A stretch of 64,000 bases of DNA from Paenibacillus albus (GTDB lineage: Bacteria > Bacillota > Bacilli > Paenibacillales > Paenibacillaceae), in the NCBI RefSeq assembly GCF_003952225.1, contig NZ_CP034437.1, positions 5,594,501 to 5,658,500 on the forward strand, read 5' to 3'. The position numbers and the translations under genes are program-made. Positions 1-8,573 of this stretch are shown piece by piece. The notes below the pieces were generated by a model, which made no database searches, was not told where the DNA came from, and saw nothing but the letters and a program-made list of their open reading frames with translations. How positions within the stretch are numbered: position 1 is the first letter of the stretch; each line of letters begins with the position of its first letter.

Positions 1-95
1 TTTCGTCTTTGAAAAAAGAAAAGCGCCTCGGTACGATGGGAGTACGCAACGGGTCATAGCCCTTAAAATCCCATCATCCAGGAGGACGCTCTACT

Positions 96-1367
96 ATGAA
101 GTTTAAAGCGCAGGACAAACAAAATCAACTCATTGAAAAAATTACCGCTCAGCATATCGTCGTCGGGATCGACATCGCTCAACAGATACATGTCGCACGG
201 GCGGTTAACTTTCGTGGAATCGCACTTGGCAATCCCCTGCCCTTCTCGAACGATGAAGAAGGCTTTCAAAGCCTGCTTCAGTGGATCCACTCGATACAAG
301 TTGCTCATAGCCTAACTGCTACCATTGTTGGTATGGAACCAACTGGCCATTATTGGCTGAACGTCTCCAACTGGCTCTCTGAGCGTCAATTTGAAGTGGT
401 ACTAGTCAATCCACATTTGGTAAAAAAGAATAAAGAAAACCGCGACAATACGCCATCTAAGAGCGACAAAAAAGATGCATTAGTCATTGCCGACATGGTT
501 AAGAACGGCTATTACTCATTCATTCGCAACACGCCAGAAGCCTTTGAAGAACTTCGGGTCTTCCTCTCAAATCGCGACTCAGTCGTAACGAGACTCGTGA
601 GTGCCAAGAACCAAATCCATCGCTGGGTGGACGTTGTTTTCCCAGAACTGCGGCAAGTTTTCAAGAGCTTAATGTGCACCGGTTCGTTAGCTACTCTACG
701 TCTTTTCCCAATGCCTGAAGAACTGAGTATGCTGCAACCTCATGACGTCATTACTGGCTGGAAAACACTTATGAAACGGCATTCTGGTGAGCGCAAGGCA
801 CGAGTACTTATCTCACTTGCGTGTCGTTCTGTTGGATCTAAACAAGCTACGCATGCTTACAAGCTTCACTTAAAGCAACTGCTCGATGAGTACGACCTTG
901 CTTGCCAGCAACTAAAAACAGTTGAGGCAGAGATCCTTACCGTTCTAGATCGCATTCCATTTGCTAAATCCATGCTTGCTGTCAAAGGGATTAGTGCCAT
1001 ATCGCTCGCGGGTATTCTAGGCGAGGCCGGGGATTTAAGCGGTTTTGTTCACGGCAATGCTCTGCTGCGCCATGCTGGTCTCAACCTCGCTGAAGCAAGC
1101 TCAGGCAAATGGACCGGGCAAATGAAAATTAGTAAACGCGGACGCTCTCGCCTCCGACGATTTATCTTCATGATGACGATGAGTTTGGTGATGAATAATC
1201 CGGAGTTTCAAGCATTGCATGCACATAATGTCCAGGTGAAGAAGATGAAGAAAATGAGGTCTATTATGAAACTGTGTGGCAAGTTAGCTCGCATACTTGT
1301 TGGAATGGCTCGCAGTCGTGAAGCCTACAATCCTCAAAAAACGATGCCATTTCAATTAGCAGCATAA
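96..1367 (+). CDS. IS110-family transposase (intact)
   Basis: This 423-residue protein is a DEDD recombinase of the IS110/IS1111 type. The N-terminal RuvC-like domain starts with VVGIDIAQQIH (about residues 22-32) and includes MEPTGHYW and the KSDKKDA segment near residues 122-128. The C-terminal Tnp_IS116/IS110/IS902 domain contains KGISAISLAGILGE and the RHAGLNLAEASSGKW region with the catalytic serine. The start is ATG at 96, preceded by CAGGAGG at a good distance. Length is normal for the family. These enzymes recombine DNA guided by a structured non-coding RNA from the element end. This copy is full length; the one at 18671 is frameshifted. Confidence 0.92.
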   Translation: MKFKAQDKQNQLIEKITAQHIVVGIDIAQQIHVARAVNFRGIALGNPLPFSNDEEGFQSLLQWIHSIQVAHSLTATIVGMEPTGHYWLNVSNWLSERQFEVVLVNPHLVKKNKENRDNTPSKSDKKDALVIADMVKNGYYSFIRNTPEAFEELRVFLSNRDSVVTRLVSAKNQIHRWVDVVFPELRQVFKSLMCTGSLATLRLFPMPEELSMLQPHDVITGWKTLMKRHSGERKARVLISLACRSVGSKQATHAYKLHLKQLLDEYDLACQQLKTVEAEILTVLDRIPFAKSMLAVKGISAISLAGILGEAGDLSGFVHGNALLRHAGLNLAEASSGKWTGQMKISKRGRSRLRRFIFMMTMSLVMNNPEFQALHAHNVQVKKMKKMRSIMKLCGKLARILVGMARSREAYNPQKTMPFQLAA

Positions 1368-1757
1368 ACGAGCTTCTGCCGTTTCGTCATACGAATTTTG
1401 GCTTATTCGCGGGATTTCAAAGAAAGCACGGAGTACCGGATACGATTGAACCAAAGGGCACCGACCCGTACCGTTAGCAAGACCGGCCTCCACCCCTTGG
1501 ACAGGCGTAACGAAGGAATGAGAGGGCAAAGACCCGTTGAGACATGGGAGTGAAAACCTCCAGGGGCGGCGTGGAGAATGCGTGCAGTATATGGAAGGAT
1601 ATGGGGTAGCAGCCTCCCCCTCTATTTCCTCACGCCTTCATGTTGTCCTGGTCCGCAACAATGGTCCTCTTACTATCTTTTTGTATTTCTGGCGAGGGTG
1701 AAATCCTGCGAATAAGCGAGCATTCGTGAGAAAACTAAATCGTACTGAGGGAGTTCA
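1368..1757 (+). ncRNA. Candidate bridge RNA region in the long right end of the IS110-family element
   Basis: About 390 bp follow the transposase without any good ORF, and the same sequence is kept next to copy 2. Arms at 1401-1417 and 1701-1717 are complementary over 17 positions with one position that becomes a G-U pair in RNA. The 9-mer gacccgttg at 1531-1539 is the exact complement of caacgggtc at 47-55 at the left side of the element. IS1111-group members are known to encode their bridge RNA in a long right end, so this is inferred to be the guide RNA region. Exact RNA ends cannot be seen. Confidence 0.4.
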
Positions 1758-1823
1758 ACGAAATGCAGTCAGTCATTTCTGGCTCGGTGCTTCATTTATG
1801 CGATCTCCAAGCTTTTCGTGGGA

Positions 1824-1953
1824 ATGAGATCAAGTTCTTGTCAATTTCGGTAATGGGATCAAGTTCTTGTCATTTGGTTTTGACAAGAACTTGATCCCAT
1901 AAATACAAAAAGCCGCGATTTTCGCGGCCATTAATGAGATAATGTTCTTGTCA
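1824..1953. repeat. Cluster of four 20-bp direct/inverted repeats
   Basis: Copies of atgrgatcaagttcttgtca occur at 1824-1843, 1853-1872 and, with two changes, 1934-1953. An exact reverse complement lies at 1881-1900. The copies at 1853 and 1881 form a perfect 20-bp palindrome with an 8-bp loop. Multiple internal copies of a terminal sequence ending in TGACAAGAAC are typical of IS21-like element ends, so this may be the joined remains of two ends of a lost element. No transposase fragment is present. Confidence 0.6.
1905..1928 (-). terminator. Intrinsic terminator-like hairpin, minus strand
   Basis: Read on the minus strand, a 7-bp stem (GCCGCGA / TCGCGGC) with a short A-rich loop is followed by a T run. 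It lies inside the repeat cluster, downstream of the glycosyltransferase gene's own terminator. Confidence 0.5.
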
Positions 1954-2041
1954 CCCGACAAATTTTCGGGTAATTATTCCGCTAATGATACAGCCCCGCA
2001 CCACACTCGATACAAGTTGCTCATGCTTGAAGATGGGCATT

Positions 2042-2063
2042 AAAAAAGCCTGATCTCTCAGAC
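2042..2063 (-). terminator. Terminator of the CotSA-like glycosyltransferase gene
   Basis: On the minus strand GTCTGA-GAGA-TCAGGC followed by TTTTTT sits just after the stop codon at 2070. Confidence 0.65.
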
Positions 2064-2069
2064 TTCGAA

Positions 2070-3161
2070 TCACAAGTATTCTTCGTAGATCTCAATCAGG
2101 CTTCTAGCAGTTCGCCTCCAACTGAACCGTTTCTTCGCGTCCTTCCTTGCCTGAACGGACAGTTGATTCCATAGCGCTGAATCTTTAGCAAGATTAACCA
2201 TGCATGATGCAAATGCGGTCGGCTTGCGATACATCTTCACGAGAAGACCGTTGCGTCCAACCTCAACGATCTCCGGAATACCTCCGATTTTAGAAGCAAT
2301 GACCGGAAGACCACAAGCCATTGCCTCGACATTCACAAGCCCGAAAGCTTCATGCTTTTGCGACGGACAGATGAGACAATGACCGGAACGGTAAAATGCA
2401 GGCATGCGGTCATGCGATAAATTTCCAGCGAATGTTACGGGGATATTCAGCTTACGCACTTTCCGCATTAATTCGTTCTTATAAGACTGTTTTAACGCGC
2501 CTCCTGCAATCGATAACCGCATCGATGGAACCGTTCGACGGGCGATCTTGTACGCTTTCAGCAGAATCGGTATACCCTTCCTCGGAATTAAGCGGCCGGC
2601 AAACAAGAAATGGAATGCCCGCAATCTGCCCTTTTTGTCCGGATAAAATTTCTTCGTATCAACGCCCAAATGGACGTACCGGATTTTGCTCAAATGCTCC
2701 GGAAACCGTTTCGTCAACGACATCTGCAGCGACTCACTGTTGGCAACGATCAGATCGGCATAATGAAAATTGTGATTTGCTCTTCGTTTAGTGGTCATCG
2801 GTTTGGAAACAAAGGTCATGGAATGCATGAAAACGGCGATGAGCGTGCCCGGAAACGCTTTCCTGACTGCTCTCACAAAGCTCGGCCGATTATCGATTTG
2901 AATCATGTCGTACCTGCGTCCTTTTACCTTCTGGATCACGTTATTCATATAGCGCTGAGAGGATCCATCGCCGGACACTCGATAAATCGTGGTATTGCCA
3001 TTCACCGATTTACGCGGCAGACCGTTTCGATGAACGCTTATTACCGTCACTTGATGTTCGTCCGAGATCCGCTTCGCGATTTGAGCGATACAATACTCGA
3101 CCGAGCCGCCGACCTGCGGAGGTATAGGATTCTGCTCAGGCGCGATTATTAACAGTTTCAT
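2070..3161 (-). CDS. GT4-family glycosyltransferase, CotSA-like
   Basis: The 363-residue protein is a retaining GT-B glycosyltransferase of family 4. It opens with MKLLIIAPEQNPIPPQVGGS, a start highly characteristic of spore coat protein SA (CotSA/YtxN-like) proteins, including the QIDNRP segment near residue 88. The C-terminal Rossmann domain has FAGRLIPRKG (about 188-197), the EAFGLVNVEAMACGLPVIAS donor-binding segment with the E-x7-E motif near 270-290, and GGIPEIV. The start ATG at 3161 is preceded by GAGAGGGG. It stands alone with its own terminator. A role in glycosylating the spore coat or surface is inferred from similarity; donor and acceptor are unknown. Confidence 0.85.
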   Translation of the reverse strand: MKLLIIAPEQNPIPPQVGGSVEYCIAQIAKRISDEHQVTVISVHRNGLPRKSVNGNTTIYRVSGDGSSQRYMNNVIQKVKGRRYDMIQIDNRPSFVRAVRKAFPGTLIAVFMHSMTFVSKPMTTKRRANHNFHYADLIVANSESLQMSLTKRFPEHLSKIRYVHLGVDTKKFYPDKKGRLRAFHFLFAGRLIPRKGIPILLKAYKIARRTVPSMRLSIAGGALKQSYKNELMRKVRKLNIPVTFAGNLSHDRMPAFYRSGHCLICPSQKHEAFGLVNVEAMACGLPVIASKIGGIPEIVEVGRNGLLVKMYRKPTAFASCMVNLAKDSALWNQLSVQARKDAKKRFSWRRTARSLIEIYEEYL

Positions 3162-3349
3162 GCGATGCCCCTCTCGTACTTGCTAACGCAACTATATACT
3201 CACTTTATTCAAGATATTCGTCCTTGTCGCCTGTCGAATATAGGCAGCGAGTTAATTTAATAATTGAAACGGCCACCGTCCGTAGAAAGTACGAACAAGT
3301 GGCCGTACACATATTCATTTCGAGTAGATGATCATATAAACCGAGAATA

Positions 3350-3586
3350 TCACGTTTCGTGAAATTCGCAAAGCTTGCTACATCCATTGCCGCTGTCCGA
3401 GTACTCAACCAAGCCGCTTACTAGCTCGATGCCTTGTTTCCGCATTTGCTCTTCATATCCCGGCAGATTCAATTTGCTAATCATAATGGAAACCGTGCCA
3501 TTCTCGGTTTGTTTGATCTGCGTAAATCCCGGATCGGTTGTCGGCAGCTTGTAGGCGCCGTTTACCGTCTGCTTAGCTGCGTCCAT
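3350..3586 (-). other. Doubtful 78-codon ORF, possibly a 3' gene remnant
   Basis: The frame reads 78 codons without a recognisable domain. It begins only 5 bases after a strong terminator of the upstream gene and has no Shine-Dalgarno sequence, so it is unlikely to be expressed from the indicated ATG. The composition (QTENGTVSIMISKLNLPGYE) is protein-like, so it could be the tail of a deleted gene. An overlapping 67-codon frame at 3205-3408 looks even less convincing. Confidence 0.2.
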
Positions 3587-3591
3587 CAGCT

Positions 3592-3627
3592 GAAAAAAAG
3601 AGCGCTCTCCGATAATGGAAAGCGCTT
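3592..3627 (-). terminator. Terminator of the NlpC/P60 gene
   Basis: On the minus strand AGCGCTTTCC and GGAGAGCGCT form a 10-position stem around ATTATC, followed by seven T residues. Confidence 0.85.
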
Positions 3628-3647
3628 AATGTGTTATTAATACTGGA

Positions 3648-4130
3648 TTAATAATGGCGGCCCGTAATAAACCTGCTGCTCCAGTAGCCTGAATTCAAGC
3701 TAGAGATCGCAACCCCGGAACCGGGCATGTTGCTGATGAATTGGCCATTCCCTATGTATATGCCGACGTGATTGATATGCCCCGGTGTATTCACGCTAAA
3801 CATGACGAGATCGCCGATGCTTAACCCTGCTTTCGTGTTAACGGGAATACCGAACTTCGTTTGCTCCGATGATCCCCAAGGAATGTTGATGCCGAGCGCC
3901 TGTTTGAACACAAACTGCGTAAACGAAGAGCAATCGAAGATGAGGTGCTGCGGATCTCTCGTGCCCAAATGATAGCGAACTTTCCCGATATAAGACTGGG
4001 CCACAGCGACGGGTATATCGCCATGTGTAGCATAAATCTCTTGGGCGGATGCCGGAGCCGACAAGGAGACGGAGGATGCGGAGAATAGAAGTGTCAGAGC
4101 GATCGCAGGTGCAAGTAACCGTTTTTTCAT
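3648..4130 (-). CDS. Secreted NlpC/P60 cell-wall endopeptidase, paralogue 1
   Basis: The 160-residue protein has a Sec signal peptide (residues 1-29, cleavage after APASA) and one NlpC/P60 domain without a separate binding domain. The catalytic Cys is C67 in FDCSSFTQ and the catalytic His is H121 in INHVGIYIG. The third polar residue, usually a His after GNGxFI, appears to be Ser/Asn here (FISN). Such enzymes cut gamma-D-Glu to diaminoacid bonds in peptidoglycan stem peptides. GAAAGGAAG lies upstream of ATG 4130. A close paralogue lies at 15059-15559 with the same IPWGS and HVGIYIGNGQ segments, so the two arose by duplication. Confidence 0.9.
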   Translation of the reverse strand: MKKRLLAPAIALTLLFSASSVSLSAPASAQEIYATHGDIPVAVAQSYIGKVRYHLGTRDPQHLIFDCSSFTQFVFKQALGINIPWGSSEQTKFGIPVNTKAGLSIGDLVMFSVNTPGHINHVGIYIGNGQFISNMPGSGVAISSLNSGYWSSRFITGRHY

Positions 4131-4559
4131 GAAGTATACGCACTTCCTTTCACTATGTTATGTAAATTTTCCCTCTTTTATTATAACATTAAAGGAAAAT
4201 GGAAGCCTTAGTAGAATTATGGTAATGCAGGAAAACTTGATCAGCCCTTGGCTAGTTTGATGATATCTTGATGTGCGGAAAGAAATCCATTAACATTAAC
4301 CTCCTCTTTCCTGACGGGCGAGAACGCCAATGATATGCGTTCAATAATTAGAAAGTTGCGTTTTCGGGGGAGAACGTCTTTGCCCCGCGGGCTAGACCCC
4401 GTGCGCTAAACTGTTCACCCTGGTTCACGGCAGCCTGGTGATGACTTCTTATCCATTTCTTAATTTTAGGTATTACTGAGATGTCTCTATTCGACCGCCC
4501 ACTCCTTTTACCGCGCAGAACATATTCTAACCCATATCCAAAGCTAGACTAATGAACAA
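4131..4559. other. Intergenic region without recognisable gene
   Basis: This gap separates the divergent NlpC/P60 and glycosyltransferase genes. It must hold promoters for both. An AT-rich stretch at 4160-4190 precedes the NlpC gene. A GC-rich segment around 4370-4410 (ccccgcgggctagacccc) could form a hairpin, but no known riboswitch consensus was recognised. Confidence 0.4.
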
Positions 4560-4577
4560 ATGGAGTTGAAATGGCCG

Positions 4578-5699
4578 ATGACCAGGTATCGTGTAGTTTG
4601 GAGAGGGCCAATTGGCAGATTATCCGGTCTCGGGATCGCCAGCAGAGCCTATGTACAATCATTGCGACGATTGGGTGTCGATGTGCGGGCGACTTCAGGG
4701 AAGGAAGCCGGGTCTTGGCGCAATTCAGGTAATAAGTATAATGTATTGATCTACCATCACCTGCCCTACACTTTGAATTTCAAAAAGGCTAGAAAACAAT
4801 TTCACGCCATCTTGCTCAATACCGTATGGGAGACGACCCGAATCCCAAAACGTTGGCGAAGATCGATGAATAAATTCGATGCCGTTTGCGTGCCCTCAAC
4901 ACAAAACCTAAAGGCAATGAGGAATAGCGGCGTAAAAGTGCCCCTATTCATCGTTCCCCATGGCGTTAACAGCCGATATTCCCCGATTAAGCGCCGCCCC
5001 TCGGAATCGCCATCAAGACGCGAGTTCGTTTTTCTCTCCGTATTTGGCTTCCAACACCGCAAAAATCCGGAAACACTCTTGAGGGCCTTCTGGCAAGAGT
5101 TCTCCCCCAAAGATCATGTTACCTTAGTGATTAAAACAAACGGTTATGCACCGTATGAGAATACACAATGGATTCGTCGGCGAATCCAGCGATATAAGAG
5201 CAGTTTAGGCTTCAGCAAAAAGACCGCTCGTCTCACTGTGATCGCTAGACATTTGAGCAATCGGCAGATGAGGGAGTTATACTACCGTGCTGACGTTTTT
5301 GTGCTCCCAACACGCGGAGAAGGAGTCGGGTTGCCTTTTCTCGAAGCCATGTCGAGCGGTTTACCTGTCATTGCAACCAGCTGGGGCGGACAGATGGATT
5401 TTCTAAGTAAACGCAATTCCTTCTTGATCCCTTACAAATTGAAAAATCCGGTTAGCGGCATGAACAGTCGTCATTCCATTGCGCGCAAGTTCCGTAGCCT
5501 TTTCTCCGAACGGGGGCAGCTGTGGGCTGAAGTCGATGTCCGCAATCTTCGGAGGCAAATGCGATTGGCTTACCGGAACCCTTCTCTATGCAAGAAAAAA
5601 GGGCTTCAGGGACGACGTGATTCCCTGCGGCTGACTTGGGGAAGAGCCGGCCGAGGGATGAAACAGGCGATCGAAAGAACAATTCGAGCAAAAAAATAA
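4578..5699 (+). CDS. GT4-family glycosyltransferase
   Basis: This protein of about 373 residues is a GT-B glycosyltransferase of family 4. It begins with MTRYRVVWRGPIGRLSGLG, keeps VPHGV near residue 130, HRKNPETLLRAF in the donor domain and the EGVGLPFLEAMSSGLPVIAT donor motif (about residues 250-269). The C-terminal part is rich in Arg and Lys. An in-frame ATG at 4560 is possible but lacks a well-placed ribosome site; GGAG at 4562-4565 fits ATG 4578 better. The gene stands alone, facing away from the NlpC/P60 gene. Its substrate cannot be told from sequence; a surface or spore glycan is an inference. Confidence 0.8.
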   Translation: MTRYRVVWRGPIGRLSGLGIASRAYVQSLRRLGVDVRATSGKEAGSWRNSGNKYNVLIYHHLPYTLNFKKARKQFHAILLNTVWETTRIPKRWRRSMNKFDAVCVPSTQNLKAMRNSGVKVPLFIVPHGVNSRYSPIKRRPSESPSRREFVFLSVFGFQHRKNPETLLRAFWQEFSPKDHVTLVIKTNGYAPYENTQWIRRRIQRYKSSLGFSKKTARLTVIARHLSNRQMRELYYRADVFVLPTRGEGVGLPFLEAMSSGLPVIATSWGGQMDFLSKRNSFLIPYKLKNPVSGMNSRHSIARKFRSLFSERGQLWAEVDVRNLRRQMRLAYRNPSLCKKKGLQGRRDSLRLTWGRAGRGMKQAIERTIRAKK

Positions 5700-6021
5700 A
5701 CGGGCACTCTCGTTTACAATAACGCAATTAATAGCATCGACAGCGATAAGTTCGGCAGCTGGCGCAGATCCTCAGCCGAAGACACAGCACATTCAGCATG
5801 TATATCTGGTTAGGCTAGAATTATCGAGTTGAAACCGTTGCTCTGCGCGTAAACCCGATCTTCATTTATGGCTATTGCTCCATCATTAGTGATCGAAATG
5901 TCACCGTATTTACTCCATACCGTTTCAAGATTATCCTCCATCGAAGTTGCTTGGTGCATTTAAAGTATAATCCCTCTTCTGATTAGCTGATGCGTGCATC
6001 AAGCAAATCAATCCAGAATGA
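5700..6021. other. Intergenic region without recognisable gene
   Basis: Lies between convergent genes. A short hairpin (taaacg / cgttta, 5697-5716) directly after the glycosyltransferase stop codon may aid termination. Nothing else was recognised. Confidence 0.4.
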
Positions 6022-6056
6022 AAGAAGAACGGTCATCTGTAATTAGACAACCGTTC
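6022..6056 (-). terminator. Terminator of the DUF347 membrane protein gene
   Basis: GAACGG at 6027-6032 pairs with CCGTTC at 6051-6056 with further pairing inside; on the minus strand TTCTTTC follows the stem. Confidence 0.5.
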
Positions 6057-6063
6057 CTCTATC

Positions 6064-7647
6064 TTATTTATTTGCTCCACTCATCATACTAAGTGAGTCG
6101 TTAAGCGCTGAGACACACTGGCTTACATCAGGTTTGCTTTTGCGAACGGATGCCAATACGATGTCGATCGTTCCATCAATCTTGGTCCAAGTGGTGCCAT
6201 CGATTTTTCTTAGCTTAGGCTCAGATATATCCCACTGATGCTCCAAATTGTCAGCGCTTTTCTTGGCGGCAGCAAAGTCCTTTATGTTGACTAAGTTCAA
6301 CATATCTTTTTCAAGATTAACGAAATCAGTTAGTCGTCCGGCCAATTTCGCTTGCGGCGCAGCTGTCGCAGCGTTTGGTGATTGAGTAGACTCAGGTTGT
6401 GAAGATACTGGAGCTTGTGAAGTTGAAGCTTTGTTGACATCATTCAATACCTTGAGCGAATCTTGAAGAGCGACTTTGTCTTGATTCGCATCGTCTTTTC
6501 CATTGCGAACGGCCGCTAATACCACGTCGATCGTTCCATCGATTTCAGTCCACGTGGAGCTGTCTATTTTTCTAAGCGTAGGCTCCGCTGTGTCCCATTG
6601 ATGCTCTAAGTTGTCGGCCCCTTTTTTGGCGTTAGCAAAGTCATTGTTGTTAATGGCGTTCAGCATTTCATTTTCGATATTTACGAAATCCGTTAGCTTA
6701 CCAGCCAAAGAATCAGCTTTAGCTTCCGATCCGGAACTATTGAGCTGAGATGCGATTTTATTGCTCAACTGAACATATTCGCCAATGCCAGCAGCTAAGA
6801 AAATACAAAGTAAAGCAACGGTTTGAACGAGAACATTTGGTTTGTTATGCTGTGCTTGTCCAGCGTCCGTTGTTGCGCTTTTAATTGACGTATCAATCTT
6901 TGTAATAGCTAAGAAAATAATGACTGCCAAAATTGCAGCAAGAAAAATGATACTCGTGATCGTTGTACCTAAGCCCAATCCCCCATTCAATTTGGTTTGT
7001 GACAGGTAATCTCCAAGTGATGCTCCGAGCGGGCGAGTCAGAATATACACGACCCAAAAAGCTAATACTGCATCAATTCGTAACCATTTCCAAGCGAAAT
7101 ACATAATAGCGATGATAATAATGACTGTGAGGCCTGTGTTAAAGTAACCAAGACCGAGTTGTTCAGAGTAAAGATCGCCGACGGCTGTTCCAAGAGCGAA
7201 TGTAAATAGAATGGTAAGCCAATAAAAAACTTCTCTTCTCTTCGTATAAATCGAGTGGATTGAAAGTGTTTTTTCGCTCGCATACCAAATTAGGAAAGTT
7301 AATCCCAGCAGTATGCTGAACGTTATCGTACTCTTTTCGAGCGGTATACCGATTCCATCTGTCAAATTATCGGTCACTAAGGTTCCAAATACGCTGATCA
7401 AAACAACGGTCAGCCAATAAATGCCTGGCACATATTTTGTTACTCTAAATTGAAGGATCAATGAGATGAAAAACGCAACGCCCATAATAATTGTCGTGTT
7501 TGTAAGTCCAAAACCAAGGTTGAAATTCAAAAAATCCGCGAATGTTTCCCCGACCGTTGTGCAAAGAATCTTAATAATCCAGAAGTATATCGTGACTTCG
7601 GGTACCTTGCTAAGCAAATTATTCATTTTGCTTGTCTGTGCTTGCAT
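6064..7647 (-). CDS. DUF347-repeat membrane protein with duplicated C-terminal extracytoplasmic domain
   Basis: The 527-residue protein resembles COG4705 membrane proteins built from four DUF347 repeats. Each repeat has two membrane helices and a G-x-x-x-x-D type motif: GETFADFL, GTLVTDNL, GTAVGDLY and GASLGDYL within residues 1-250. After another hydrophobic segment near 275-292 it carries an unusual tail: two copies of about 90 residues (around 310-400 and 435-525), each starting LAGxLTDFVN and holding ADNLEHQWD and TxIDGTIDxVLAxVR. Pro/Ser/Gln/Ala-rich linkers separate them. The start has GGGAGGA. It lies 53 bp downstream of the TVP38-like gene on the same strand. The function of DUF347 proteins is not established. 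Confidence 0.75.
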   Translation of the reverse strand: MQAQTSKMNNLLSKVPEVTIYFWIIKILCTTVGETFADFLNFNLGFGLTNTTIIMGVAFFISLILQFRVTKYVPGIYWLTVVLISVFGTLVTDNLTDGIGIPLEKSTITFSILLGLTFLIWYASEKTLSIHSIYTKRREVFYWLTILFTFALGTAVGDLYSEQLGLGYFNTGLTVIIIIAIMYFAWKWLRIDAVLAFWVVYILTRPLGASLGDYLSQTKLNGGLGLGTTITSIIFLAAILAVIIFLAITKIDTSIKSATTDAGQAQHNKPNVLVQTVALLCIFLAAGIGEYVQLSNKIASQLNSSGSEAKADSLAGKLTDFVNIENEMLNAINNNDFANAKKGADNLEHQWDTAEPTLRKIDSSTWTEIDGTIDVVLAAVRNGKDDANQDKVALQDSLKVLNDVNKASTSQAPVSSQPESTQSPNAATAAPQAKLAGRLTDFVNLEKDMLNLVNIKDFAAAKKSADNLEHQWDISEPKLRKIDGTTWTKIDGTIDIVLASVRKSKPDVSQCVSALNDSLSMMSGANK

Positions 7648-7700
7648 GAAGTTATTCCTCCCAATGGGTACTAATTTAGCAACGTCTTCTTTCGTCTAAC

Positions 7701-8351
7701 TCAGGAATCTTGGACATCAATGGGTCTACGCTTTTTCAACATACCCCCTAGTCCCAAAAGTAGAATAACCAACCCTATTCCCACTATTCCCCAGAGTATA
7801 GAGCCTTTCTTCATGCCAGCATACATACCGCTTACAGCAATATGATAGGGTATTAGTCCGATCATCGTGGTCCAAATAAAGCTCTTAATGTCAACTTTCA
7901 GAATTCCTGATGCATAATTGATTAAGTGGTAAGGCAGAAAGGGTACAAATCGGGCCATCAAGAGACCGAATGCTTTTTGCTCACCTACATACCGCTTTAT
8001 TTTTTTGAAATTGTTGTTCTGCTTGCTACCTTTTAATGGATTGATTAACCATCTGCTCAGGTAGTATCCTCCGATTGCACCAAGAACGCCTCCTATCCAG
8101 GAATAAGCACCGCCTAATACTGGTCCATATAGTTCCATTAACAAGTATGTCGTAAACTCACCGGGGACTGGAAAAATATTGACGATTATTTGTGCAATAA
8201 TTCCGATCAACACACCCCATACACCCAATTGTTGTACATTTTTTAAAGTATGCTGAATAACCCCGATTTTTAATAAATAAATGTAAACCACAATAGCAAT
8301 GACGACCAAGATCAAACCGACCAAACTAATCAAACGAGATTTATTTTTCAA
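7701..8351 (-). CDS. TVP38/TMEM64-family (DedA-related) membrane protein
   Basis: The protein of about 216 residues has an N-terminal membrane helix and the VTT-domain signature FPVPGEFTTYLLMELYGPVL followed by GAIGGYYLSRW and later ARFVPFLPYHLINYASG, typical of TVP38/TMEM64/DedA relatives. Members are linked to lipid scrambling or envelope homeostasis, but substrates are uncertain. TTG at 8351 with GTGGAGG five bases upstream is a likely start; a GTG at 8363 overlaps that ribosome site and is less likely. The DUF347 gene follows on the same strand, so the two probably form an operon. Confidence 0.8.
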   Translation of the reverse strand: MKNKSRLISLVGLILVVIAIVVYIYLLKIGVIQHTLKNVQQLGVWGVLIGIIAQIIVNIFPVPGEFTTYLLMELYGPVLGGAYSWIGGVLGAIGGYYLSRWLINPLKGSKQNNNFKKIKRYVGEQKAFGLLMARFVPFLPYHLINYASGILKVDIKSFIWTTMIGLIPYHIAVSGMYAGMKKGSILWGIVGIGLVILLLGLGGMLKKRRPIDVQDS

Positions 8352-8573
8352 TATATCCTCCACTTAAGATCTTCTTCATATCATTTATTCACTTCAAAAA
8401 GGTTAGAATACTTACTCCCTTAGATTAGACTTTAGGAATTAAAAAGTCATAAAATAACTATTAATAATTTCATAACTCTTCAATACATACCCCTCGCATG
8501 ATTAATTGTTCACTGTTAGATTATCCTAATTTTACTTTTTAATTTGTTCCATTATTGGCGTCATAATTCAGCA
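8352..8573. other. Divergent intergenic region
   Basis: Very AT-rich DNA between the minus-strand TVP38 gene and the plus-strand PAP2 gene. It presumably contains the TVP38 promoter. No known element was recognised. Confidence 0.35.

Larger units (their letters stand above)
1..1757 (+). mobile_element. IS110-family insertion sequence, copy 1 (left edge at or beyond window start)
   Basis: The sequence from base 1 to 1757 recurs at 18576-20310 with only a 22-bp deletion and at least one substitution, so both belong to one element. It carries a single DEDD-type transposase gene and an unusually long non-coding right end of about 390 bp. No terminal inverted repeats or target duplication are visible, as usual for IS110 elements. 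The right boundary is set where the two copies diverge, after a shared gggagttca. The left boundary is uncertain: bases 1-51 also match a third, element-free 79-bp repeat at 17267-17345. Confidence 0.85.

Noticed and set aside
63-308. 81-codon minus-strand ORF inside the IS (also at 18638-18883)
   Set aside because: Antisense shadow of the transposase gene, identical in both copies only because the IS is.
3205-3408. 67-codon minus-strand ORF
   Set aside because: Weak composition, no ribosome site and overlap with another doubtful frame.
4131-4559. Possible c-di-AMP (ydaO) riboswitch before the NlpC/P60 gene
   Set aside because: Such riboswitches often precede wall hydrolases, but the conserved core motifs were not found on the minus strand.
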